Positions 1 through 5,342 of a DNA stretch of 8,373 bases are shown piece after piece. This DNA comes from Pseudomonadales bacterium (GTDB taxonomy: Bacteria > Pseudomonadota > Gammaproteobacteria > Pseudomonadales > Litorivicinaceae). The stretch covers positions 1-8,373 of the forward strand of contig JAAXJV010000043.1 in NCBI GenBank assembly GCA_012269655.1, given 5' to 3'. The first letter of the stretch is position 1. Each line of letters starts with the position of its first letter. The position numbers were made by a program, and so were the translations under genes. Below the pieces are notes generated by a model. The model had not been told where the DNA came from. It ran no database searches and was given only the letters and a program-made list of their open reading frames with translations.

Positions 1-425
1 ATCAAGGTGCCGACGCGATCTTCGTATTCAGCAAAGACTATCTCGCGCTCAGCTTAGCGGACCATTTGCCCGATCACGTGCTTAGCGGCCTGCGCTTCGA
101 TGCGTCCGAAACCGGTGTTTTCGACCTGCACACGGTGCACATCACCGACCTGCAACGACGGGTCAATTTCAGCGGCTTCCTCGGTGGTCAACTCGCTACC
201 CAAAATCGCCATTTCATCGTCCGGACGAACCAACCAAGTACGGAAGGTTTCATACTCACCCGTCAGGCGGTCGATGCTGACTTCAATTTCCGGCTCTTCA
301 TCTTCGTAGCGCTTTTTGGTGGCGCTGGCCAGAGCCTGCTCCATCGCTTCAAATACGATACCTTTCTCGATGCCTTTTTCGTTGGCGAACAGTTCGACAA
401 CGGCTAATAAGTCTTTACCTAACAT
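1..425 (-). CDS. nusA: Transcription termination/antitermination factor NusA, N-terminal part, interrupted by an in-frame TAA
   Basis: NusA binds RNA polymerase and RNA and controls pausing, intrinsic termination and antitermination in the cytoplasm. The window holds the 5' end of the gene, covering the N-terminal polymerase-binding domain. Diagnostic stretches are LLAVVELFANEKGIEKGIVFEA, split here as LLAVVE and NEKG followed by FEAMEQALASATKKRYEDE, then the R.TGEYETFRTWLV strand, FGRIEAQAAKHVIGQMVR, all lining up with E. coli and Pseudomonas NusA as I remember them. The ATG at 423-425 has the ribosome site AGGAAGG, which overlaps the rimP stop 5 nt upstream, so the two are translationally linked. 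The frame is broken by TAA at 54-56 (codon 124), where homologues read ...VREAER...; beyond it the same frame reads AEREIVFAEYEDRVGTL, still NusA-like. The gene runs off the window. Identity is certain; whether the product is full length is not. Confidence 0.9.
54..56 (-). other. In-frame TAA inside nusA (Glu codon expected)
   Basis: The minus strand reads GTC CGC TAA GCT GAG CGC, that is V-R-stop-A-E-R. NusA homologues have V-R-E-A-E-R here, so one G-to-T change in GAA explains the stop. No ATG or GTG restart is visible in frame between the stop and the window edge. It may be a sequencing error, a real mutation, or a suppressed codon. Confidence 0.85.
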
Positions 426-430
426 CCTTC

Positions 431-892
431 CTATCCTTTCGGGGGCACAACGCGCCCTTGTTCAATCGCCTCGAAGGGCAAAACAAATTCTTCTTGGTCT
501 ACACGGATCACCACGTCTTCGTCATTTTCGACGGCCACGAGGGGACCTTTAAAATTGCGCCGGCCTTCAAAGGGGAAGCGCAACTTGATACGGACTTCAC
601 TGCCAACCACCGACTGATAATGCTTTAGGGCATACAGGGGGCGATCCCAACCCGGTGAAGACACTTCGAGTTGGTAGGCTTCCGTGATGGGATCTTCAAC
701 ATCCAGCACGCCGCTCACTTGACGACTAACGTCCGCGCAGTGGTCCACATTGACTCCGTCTTCACGCTCGATGTAGATCACCAACTTCAGATCTTTGCCC
801 GAGCCTGATAGCTCGACGCCCCACAATTCAACGTCCAATGCCTCGACGCTGGGGCGGATTAACTCTGCAATTTGTAAGGCTTTGCCTTGCAT
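431..892 (-). CDS. rimP: Ribosome maturation factor RimP
   Basis: RimP is a cytoplasmic factor that helps mature the 30S ribosomal subunit. The protein is 153 residues, normal for the family. The N-terminal alpha/beta domain (about 1-80) includes LIRPSVEALDVELWGVEL and the strand DLKLVIYIER, followed by GVNVDHCADVSRQVSGVLD. The family signature YQLEVSSPGWDRPL lies at 73-86. The C-terminal SH3-like domain (about 90-150) contains RIKLRFPFEGRRNFKGPL. I chose the ATG at 890-892, preceded by TAGGTGG at a short distance, over a GTG at 896-898 that has no ribosome site in front. It is the first gene of the operon with nusA 5 nt downstream, the standard gammaproteobacterial order rimP-nusA-(infB). 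Upstream lie two tandem terminators and a promoter, so expression is probably controlled by attenuation. Confidence 0.95.
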   Translation of the reverse strand: MQGKALQIAELIRPSVEALDVELWGVELSGSGKDLKLVIYIEREDGVNVDHCADVSRQVSGVLDVEDPITEAYQLEVSSPGWDRPLYALKHYQSVVGSEVRIKLRFPFEGRRNFKGPLVAVENDEDVVIRVDQEEFVLPFEAIEQGRVVPPKG

Positions 893-905
893 AACCACCT
901 ATCAC

Positions 906-926
906 AAAAAAGGGCCCTAACGGCCC
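906..926 (-). terminator. Intrinsic terminator T2 in the rimP leader
   Basis: Read on the minus strand: arm GGGCC (926-922), loop GTTAG, arm GGCCC (916-912), then six T (911-906). It ends only 13 nt before the rimP ATG, so it cannot close an unrelated gene without also blocking rimP. On the plus strand the A tract is on the wrong side, so it works for minus-strand transcription only. Confidence 0.7.
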
Positions 927-930
927 AAAC

Positions 931-954
931 AAAAAAGGCCCCATAAACGGGGCC
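931..954 (-). terminator. Intrinsic terminator T1 in the rimP leader
   Basis: Minus strand: arm GGCCCC (954-949), loop GTTTAT, arm GGGGCC (942-937), then six T (936-931). It directly precedes T2. Between it and the divergent gene at 1089 I find no minus-strand coding gene or tRNA that it could terminate, so it most likely belongs to the rimP-nusA leader. Confidence 0.75.
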
Positions 955-1039
955 TGTTGCTATCCATTGGGGTCGACCGTCTTGCAGGGACACCATGACC
1001 ACACCCGTTGATGCTGGCCATCTCCAATTGATGTGGCGC

Positions 1040-1068
1040 ATACTAGAGATCGACGCCTTAAAAATCAA
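1040..1068 (-). promoter_or_regulatory. Putative sigma70 promoter for rimP-nusA
   Basis: On the minus strand a -35 box TTGATT (1068-1063) is separated by 17 nt from a -10 box TAGTAT (1045-1040). Four of six bases match the consensus in each box, with ideal spacing. Transcription would start near 1033, giving a leader of about 140 nt that crosses T1 and T2 before the rimP start. Predicted from sequence alone. Confidence 0.45.
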
Positions 1069-1088
1069 CTAATCAGACAGGAAAACCC

Positions 1089-1334
1089 ATGTCCGACGAT
1101 AAACTGGATGCGATTCAAGCTGCCGCCTTTCGCCACCTAGTGGCTCACCTTCAAGAGCGCACCGATGTACAAAACATTGACCTGATGAACCTCGCTGGAT
1201 TTTGCCGTAACTGCCTGAGCAAGTGGCTACGCGCCGAGGCCGAAAAACAGGGCGTAGAAATCAGCGATCCCGACGCCCGGGAAGCCATTTACGGCATGCC
1301 TTATCAAGAGTGGAAGGACAAATATCAGAAGTAG
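1089..1334 (+). CDS. DUF1244 family protein
   Basis: A small 81-residue soluble protein of the DUF1244 family, found across Proteobacteria and without an assigned function. It is mostly predicted helix, with no signal peptide or membrane segment. The recognisable core is NLAGFCRNCLSKWL at 34-47, with a Cys-x-x-Cys pair (C39, C42), followed by the typical end EAIYGMPYQEWKDKYQ (66-80). The ATG at 1089 has AGGA 6 nt upstream. The gene diverges from rimP, sharing a 196-nt intergenic region, and converges on slyB with only one base between the stop codons. I see no terminator there, so the two transcripts probably overlap at their 3' ends. The Cys pair could bind metal or be redox active, but that is a guess. 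Family assignment is confident; function unknown. Confidence 0.85.
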   Translation: MSDDKLDAIQAAAFRHLVAHLQERTDVQNIDLMNLAGFCRNCLSKWLRAEAEKQGVEISDPDAREAIYGMPYQEWKDKYQK

Positions 1335-1335
1335 T

Positions 1336-1794
1336 TCAGTTGGCCGCCGGCGACACTCGCTGATTGCGGCCGCTGCCTAACAGCTTGACGCGTTGGCCCG
1401 GCGCAAATTCATCCACCGTTGAGACTTCTTGAACAACGGACACAACCCGCCCACTGTCCAAGGTCACGATCATTTCAAGACCCTGCGTACGGGTCATCGA
1501 CTCTTCAATTCGATCACCCACGACCGCTCCGGCCGCACCAATCAACACAGCACCCAGACGCGACTCACGATCACCTGAACTGACACCTGAGCCAGCGATT
1601 GCACCGGTGGCGCCGCCCACGGCAGCGCCGATCCCCGATTGCGTACCCTCGATAATAACCGGACGTACCTCATCGATCTGACCGTACTCGACTGTCTGTG
1701 TTTGGCGAGCCTCATCTCGACTGTATACGCCACCCTCTAGGCTAGACGCACAACCGGACAACAAAAACACCAAAAACAGGCCTAAAACTCGCAT
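1336..1794 (-). CDS. slyB: SlyB-like outer-membrane lipoprotein with glycine-zipper segment
   Basis: A 152-residue lipoprotein resembling E. coli SlyB, which is part of envelope stress and lipid homeostasis circuits in enterobacteria. A lipoprotein signal peptide ends in the lipobox LSGC (12-15); the mature protein starts at C15 and the next residue is Ala, so no inner-membrane retention Asp is present and outer-membrane sorting is expected. After GGVYSRDEARQTQTVEYG and VRPVIIEG, which align well with SlyB, there are two glycine-rich hydrophobic stretches (about 54-70 and 81-94) forming the glycine zipper. The C-terminal part has VTLDSGRVVSVVQEV and FAPGQRVKLLGSG, also SlyB-like. I start at ATG 1792-1794, six bases after GGAG; a GTG at 1804-1806 is in frame but would put charged residues in front of the signal peptide and has no ribosome site. 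It diverges from apt. Confidence 0.82.
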   Translation of the reverse strand: MRVLGLFLVFLLSGCASSLEGGVYSRDEARQTQTVEYGQIDEVRPVIIEGTQSGIGAAVGGATGAIAGSGVSSGDRESRLGAVLIGAAGAVVGDRIEESMTRTQGLEMIVTLDSGRVVSVVQEVSTVDEFAPGQRVKLLGSGRNQRVSPAAN

Positions 1795-1807
1795 CGAACT
1801 CTCCACT

Positions 1808-1839
1808 GTTAGTTTGATCTCGTGTCTTGATAAACTAAC
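1808..1839. repeat. Inverted repeat in the slyB-apt divergent intergenic region
   Basis: Arms GTTAGTTT (1808-1815) and AAACTAAC (1832-1839) are perfectly complementary across 16 bases. Allowing one bulged G extends the stem by ATC/GAT to 11 pairs around a 9-base loop. Outer bases 1805-1806 and 1841-1842 also match. It occupies much of the 72-nt gap between two divergent genes and could be an operator or a 5'UTR hairpin. Confidence 0.6.
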
Positions 1840-1866
1840 TGTAAACCAAGGTTGCGAAACACCCGA

Positions 1867-2382
1867 ATGAACTTAGATCCTCATCTGGCCAAAATCCAAA
1901 ATTTTCCCAAACCGGGCATCACCTTCTATGACATCAGCCCAGTATTAGAAGATCCCGAGATTTTGCAAAAAACTGTGAACAAGCTGGCAGAAACCGCCCA
2001 CAACTATCAACCCGACGTCATCGTTGGGCTGGACGCGAGAGGATTTCTATTTTGCGTACCCGTGGCATTGAACCTAGGCTTAGGCACCGTCATGGTTCGG
2101 AAAGCAGGTAAACTGCCCGGCGATGTACTCGAGCAATCCTATGCGCTGGAATACGGTGAGGCCACACTCGCGGTCCAAACTGCACGCCAACTCCAGGGTA
2201 AGCGCGTCGTCATTGTCGATGACTTACTGGCAACCGGCGGAACGGTTGCAGCGGCTCAAGCGTTACTGACGCAAGTCGGGGCCGAGGTCGTGGCCAGTTT
2301 ATTTTTGATTGAGTTGTCTGGCCTTAACGGACGCGAGCAGCTGTCTGGCGATGTACAGGCCTTGCAAACTTACGAATTCTGA
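1867..2382 (+). CDS. apt: Adenine phosphoribosyltransferase
   Basis: Apt salvages adenine by joining it to PRPP, giving AMP and pyrophosphate in the cytoplasm. The protein has 171 residues, close to the usual 170-185. Visible signatures are FPKPGITFYDISPVLEDP (13-30), the GLDARGFLFCVPVAL segment (54-68), VRKAGKLPG (77-85) and the PRPP-binding loop VVIVDDLLATGGT (114-126) with the two acidic residues D118 and D119. The C terminus ends at TYEF, slightly shorter than the E. coli protein, which continues with a LVPFPGH-like end. I use the ATG at 1867; an in-frame TTG at 1852 directly abuts AAGG and is less likely. The ribosome site before the ATG is weak, with AAGG about 15 nt away, so expression may be low or the message short-leadered. 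It diverges from slyB and its last 13 bases overlap the end of the convergent dedA-family gene. Confidence 0.94.
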   Translation: MNLDPHLAKIQNFPKPGITFYDISPVLEDPEILQKTVNKLAETAHNYQPDVIVGLDARGFLFCVPVALNLGLGTVMVRKAGKLPGDVLEQSYALEYGEATLAVQTARQLQGKRVVIVDDLLATGGTVAAAQALLTQVGAEVVASLFLIELSGLNGREQLSGDVQALQTYEF

Positions 2383-2933
2383 TTGAAGCGCTGCACCGAC
2401 CGCCAGGCCAGTGCAGCAAAAGCGATCAGCAACACCAAGCCCATCAAACCGAAGCCACCTTGCAAGGCCGATTCCGCCGATTGCCCGAGCACATAGCCAA
2501 GGCCGACCAAGACATTAGTCCAGGTGAGTGCCGAAGCCGCACTGACCCATCGAAACTTGAGCGGTTTTATATCACTCAGCCCTACAGGCAACGCGCCAAT
2601 GCTGCGCAGACCCAAGACGTAGCGATACACAATCAAGTAGGTCAAGCCATGGCGATTCATCAGCCCTCGCGTGTGCTCTAGCGCTCGATAGAAATTGGGC
2701 CAACGAGCGGCCCACTCGATTCCATAGCGACGAGCCAGAGCGAACCGAAGCTCGTCGGCCACGATGCCGCCGGCCAACACCGACATCCAGACCGATCCGA
2801 TTTCAAGTAAGCCCTGTTGAGCCGCGACGCCAGCAAACAGCGGTAACAGGCCAGATTTGTATACGCAATACAAAAAAAGCGCGACATAAATTGCCGCGCC
2901 TAGGGATTCGATAAGGTCAGTCAGCCATGGCAT
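2370..2933 (-). CDS. DedA-family (SNARE-associated/VTT domain) inner-membrane protein
   Basis: A 187-residue inner-membrane protein of the DedA family, whose members move or maintain membrane lipids such as undecaprenyl phosphate and support envelope homeostasis. Hydrophobic segments lie near 10-25, 28-57, 98-118, 130-150 and 160-178. The family core YRYVLGLRSIGALPVGLS (103-120) gives the two conserved arginines R104 and R110, followed by F127..W138..GLGYVLG. An acidic pair D60-E61 precedes LRFALARRYG, where DedA proteins have a conserved acidic residue. The usual PG(D/E) motif before the first re-entrant segment is not seen; that place reads YKSGLLPLFAG, so this is a divergent member. The ATG at 2931-2933 has TAAGG about 7 nt upstream. 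It follows dctM on the same strand after 34 bases and may be the last gene of the dct operon, although the lipid link to dicarboxylate uptake is unclear. Confidence 0.8.
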   Translation of the reverse strand: MPWLTDLIESLGAAIYVALFLYCVYKSGLLPLFAGVAAQQGLLEIGSVWMSVLAGGIVADELRFALARRYGIEWAARWPNFYRALEHTRGLMNRHGLTYLIVYRYVLGLRSIGALPVGLSDIKPLKFRWVSAASALTWTNVLVGLGYVLGQSAESALQGGFGLMGLVLLIAFAALAWRSVQRFNQNS

Positions 2934-2958
2934 GACGCGACCTTACCGATTTTTGGGA

Positions 2959-2979
2959 GTGACGCAATTATTGCGTCAC
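2959..2979 (-). repeat. Perfect 9-bp palindrome with the dctM stop codon in its loop
   Basis: On the minus strand the arms GTGACGCAA and TTGCGTCAC flank TAA, which is the dctM stop codon (2968-2970). No T tract follows on either strand, so it is not a standard intrinsic terminator. A third copy of the motif (TGACGCGA, plus strand 2933-2940) overlaps the start of the dedA-family gene. Confidence 0.75.
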
Positions 2980-4584
2980 GATTTCGGGTCCCATGACCGC
3001 AGTCGGCAATGCGGTCGACAGCCAGGGTACGTAGGTCACGAGGACCAAGAAAATAAACAGCACGCCTACAAAGGGAGCGGCCGCCTTCACCACTCGAGCC
3101 AAACTCATCCCGGTAATGCCACTGGTCACAAAGAGGTTCAAACCAATGGGCGGCGTAATCATGCCGATCTCCATGTTAACCACCATGATGATGCCCAGAT
3201 GGATCGGATCGATACCCAGCTCCATCGCGATCGGGAAGACCACGGGAGCCACGATCAACAACAATCCTGAAGGCTCCATGAACTGGCCGCCAATCAACAA
3301 GATCACGTTCAGAAGGATCAAGAAGGTGAACCAGTTAAAGCCCACCGACAGCATCCACTCGGTGATCAGCTGCGGAATTCGCTCAGCAGACAAGGTATGC
3401 GCGAACAACAGTGCGTTAGCAATGATGAACATCAGCATGACCGTCGTACGGGTCGCGTCCATGGTCACATTGCGAGATTCCTTACCCATCAAAGCAGGGA
3501 AGAACATACGCCCCATGGTGGCAAGGTTACGAAGCAAAATGGGCAAACCCTTTGCGGTATAACCGGCCAGCGCACCTACACCACCTTCGCCACGCCAAGT
3601 CATGTACCAGCCACCCAAAGCAGCGCCCAAACCCAAACCAATCAGGGCTCGGTTGCCAAAGCTCATGTTCTCGTTATCGGCAAAGATAAAGAAACTGATG
3701 ATCATAAAGACCAACCAAAAACTTAAGAAATACACGATGCCATTGAATCCGATACGGCCTTCCACACCGTCCTCAGCCGTCACCCAAGGGGTTTCTTTCA
3801 GCGGCCCCATGTCGCGATAAATGAACACGGCGATAAAGGCGGAGTACACCGCGGCCACGGCCGCCGCTTCAGTCGGCGTAAAGACACCGCCATAAATACC
3901 GCCCATGATAATGACGACCAAGAACAGGCCCCAAAAGGCATCTTTACCGCCTCGGGCTAGCTCGCCAAAGCCTTTCCATTCTCCTGCCGGAAGATTCTTA
4001 ACGCGAGCCACAATGTAGATGGCGAGCATCAACATCGCACCCGCCAGAATTCCGGGGATTACGCCTGCGAGGAACATACGGCCCACGGACACATCGACGG
4101 AGGCGGCATAGACCACCATCACAATCGAAGGCGGAATCAAAATACCTAGAGTACCGGCGTTTGCGATAATTCCGGCTGCAAAATCTTTGGAATAACCCAA
4201 TTGGCGCATGGCCGCGATGGCGATGGTGCCGATGGCCACGACGGTAGCTGGGCTTGATCCGGACAGCGCAGCAAACAACATACAGGCAAGCACCGAAGAC
4301 ATCGCCATACCACCCCGGAAGTGACCGACCGCTGCAATGGCAAACCGTATCAGACGTTTCGCCACGCCCCCGGTAGACATGTAAGCCGAGGCTAAGATAA
4401 AGAATGGAATCGCCAACAGCGTGTAGTGTTGCCCAACCCCAAACAAACTAATCGCAACACTGGACAGCGAATCGTTACTGAACAGCGCGATAAACAAGAT
4501 CGAGGACAAACCCAGCGACAAACCCACGGGCACGCCCAAAAATAATAGGCCCAGAACTAGACCGAACAGAATCAGCGCTTCCAT
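2968..4584 (-). CDS. dctM: TRAP transporter large permease subunit, DctM-like, with long internal insertion
   Basis: DctM is the inner-membrane ion-coupled channel of a TRAP transporter, driving uptake of the substrate delivered by DctP using a sodium or proton gradient. Conserved regions seen: GVPVGLSLGLSS (17-28), the YTLLAIPFFILAS segment (54-66), ALSGSSPATVVAIGTIAIAAM (106-126), ANAGTLGILIPPSIVMVVYA (141-160), GGVFTPTEAAAVAAVY (232-247) and NMEIGMITPPIGLNLFV (470-486). At 538 residues it is about 100 longer than typical DctM (about 430). The surplus lies around 262-372 and includes two hydrophobic stretches (about 280-302 and 311-329); canonical sequence resumes at ATRTTVMLMFIIANALL. Start ATG 4582-4584 shares one base with the dctQ stop (TGATG) and has AAGGAG 8 nt upstream inside dctQ. 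Substrate is inferred as C4-dicarboxylate from neighbours dctB, dctD and dctP. Confidence 0.93.
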   Translation of the reverse strand: MEALILFGLVLGLLFLGVPVGLSLGLSSILFIALFSNDSLSSVAISLFGVGQHYTLLAIPFFILASAYMSTGGVAKRLIRFAIAAVGHFRGGMAMSSVLACMLFAALSGSSPATVVAIGTIAIAAMRQLGYSKDFAAGIIANAGTLGILIPPSIVMVVYAASVDVSVGRMFLAGVIPGILAGAMLMLAIYIVARVKNLPAGEWKGFGELARGGKDAFWGLFLVVIIMGGIYGGVFTPTEAAAVAAVYSAFIAVFIYRDMGPLKETPWVTAEDGVEGRIGFNGIVYFLSFWLVFMIISFFIFADNENMSFGNRALIGLGLGAALGGWYMTWRGEGGVGALAGYTAKGLPILLRNLATMGRMFFPALMGKESRNVTMDATRTTVMLMFIIANALLFAHTLSAERIPQLITEWMLSVGFNWFTFLILLNVILLIGGQFMEPSGLLLIVAPVVFPIAMELGIDPIHLGIIMVVNMEIGMITPPIGLNLFVTSGITGMSLARVVKAAAPFVGVLFIFLVLVTYVPWLSTALPTAVMGPEIVTQ

Positions 4585-5270
4585 CAGTCAAGCTCCTTCA
4601 ATGCATCTTTGTTTTCTTCAACGAGCTCTTCCGCTTCGTGGCTCGCGATCACCATTTCTCGCTGGCCCATCAAAATCTGGACCATGGCCTGCAACGAACG
4701 GAACGACAGCAGAGCCAGCCCCACCGGCAGCATCAACAGCACCAACCAGCGCTGAACGCGATCCTTCACGTCAAAGGTTTCCTGAACCCAAACCGGCCAA
4801 CGTAATTCTTCTGTGCCAATATTGATTTTGTACATTTTGGCCCAGTACTCGATTGCCCCAGAGCGGGTCTCGATCCCCAGCATTTTAAGCCAAGTGCCAT
4901 CCAGCAATATTAGGCCGTAGAGCAAGCCAGCCAAGGCGCCCAGTGCCGCGACATAGCGCATCACCGGTGCAGGCAAGGCCTTTAGCAGGATGTCTACCCC
5001 TAGATGGGTACCTGCGCGGATGCCATAACTCATGCCTAGCAAAATCAACCAAGAAAAAGCCAGCGTGGTAAATTCCAACGCCGCACTCCAACCTGTATTA
5101 AAGCCGTAACGCGCCACGACCTGACCAAAGCTCACTGCGGTGATCAAAAACATCAATCCGATCAGCATGCTTTCCTCAAGTTGCGCCACAGCTTGGGGCT
5201 TAAAGCGCTCCCAAACAAACAGCACTGCGACCAGTGCCAACAGCAATAAATGCGGCCAAAACGCCATCAT
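4584..5270 (-). CDS. dctQ: TRAP transporter small permease subunit, DctQ-like
   Basis: DctQ is the small inner-membrane subunit that pairs with DctM. The canonical four-helix body is visible: helix about 33-53 ending in VVARYGFNT, then a helix with ALEFTTLAFSWLILLGMSYGIR (split at residues 64-74 and 75-85), the signature RAGTHLGVDILLKALP (85-100) with its conserved His and Asp, then helices near 103-125 and 174-195. Two differences from a minimal DctQ: an additional hydrophobic stretch at the N terminus (about 4-20) and an acidic, helix-prone tail EAEELVEENKDALKELD (212-228). The loop 130-172 is also long. At 228 residues it is larger than the usual 160-200. Start ATG 5268-5270 (or the adjacent ATG 5265-5267) lies about 10 nt after AGGG. 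It follows an intrinsic terminator behind dctP and overlaps dctM by one base, so dctQ and dctM are coupled. Confidence 0.88.
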   Translation of the reverse strand: MMAFWPHLLLLALVAVLFVWERFKPQAVAQLEESMLIGLMFLITAVSFGQVVARYGFNTGWSAALEFTTLAFSWLILLGMSYGIRAGTHLGVDILLKALPAPVMRYVAALGALAGLLYGLILLDGTWLKMLGIETRSGAIEYWAKMYKINIGTEELRWPVWVQETFDVKDRVQRWLVLLMLPVGLALLSFRSLQAMVQILMGQREMVIASHEAEELVEENKDALKELD

Positions 5271-5292
5271 GATCTGTCATCCCTATTGATAG

Positions 5293-5320
5293 AAAAAAGG
5301 CCGGGGAAAACTCCCCGGCC
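5293..5320 (-). terminator. Intrinsic terminator between dctP and dctQ
   Basis: Minus strand: arm GGCCGGGGA (5320-5312), loop GTTT, arm TCCCCGGCC (5307-5299), then six T (5298-5293). This is a strong Rho-independent terminator placed 16 bases after the dctP stop and about 22 before the dctQ start. Since dctQM need transcripts from dctP, partial readthrough is expected, giving excess binding protein. Confidence 0.88.
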
Positions 5321-5325
5321 TCGAT

Positions 5326-5342
5326 GCTTAATTCAATTAAGC
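5326..5342 (-). repeat. 17-bp palindrome containing the dctP stop codon
   Basis: Arms GCTTAATT and AATTAAGC around one central base. The dctP stop TAA (5337-5339) lies in the first arm on the coding strand. It stands next to the intrinsic terminator and might extend its base or protect the 3' end of the dctP message. Confidence 0.65.

Noticed and set aside
54..56. Reassigned genetic code in which TAA encodes an amino acid
   Set aside because: dctP, dctM and the dedA-family gene all end at TAA at plausible C termini, so TAA works as a stop here.
912..954. Terminators for plus-strand transcription
   Set aside because: On the plus strand the A runs precede the hairpins and no T run follows.
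859..1068. Minus-strand open frame through the rimP leader, including internal starts such as MVSLQDGRPQWIATGP
   Set aside because: It runs through both terminator hairpins and into rimP out of frame, has no convincing ribosome site and no recognisable family. A leader peptide is possible but not supported.
955..1080. Possible tRNA upstream of rimP, as in some gammaproteobacteria, which would explain the terminators
   Set aside because: No GGTTCGA-type T-arm, CCA end or cloverleaf stems could be placed on the minus strand.
1814..1847. Sigma70 promoter for apt (TTGATC with TAACTG or TAAACC)
   Set aside because: Either the spacing or the -10 box is poor; the bases are better explained by the dyad 1808-1839.
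1852..1866. TTG start for apt giving five extra residues (MRNTR)
   Set aside because: AAGG directly abuts the TTG, leaving no spacing, and the ATG at 1867 gives a normal family N terminus.
3116..3562. Long plus-strand open frame opposite dctM
   Set aside because: It is antisense to a clear membrane protein gene, with a composition that follows from the dctM codons; no ribosome site or family resemblance.
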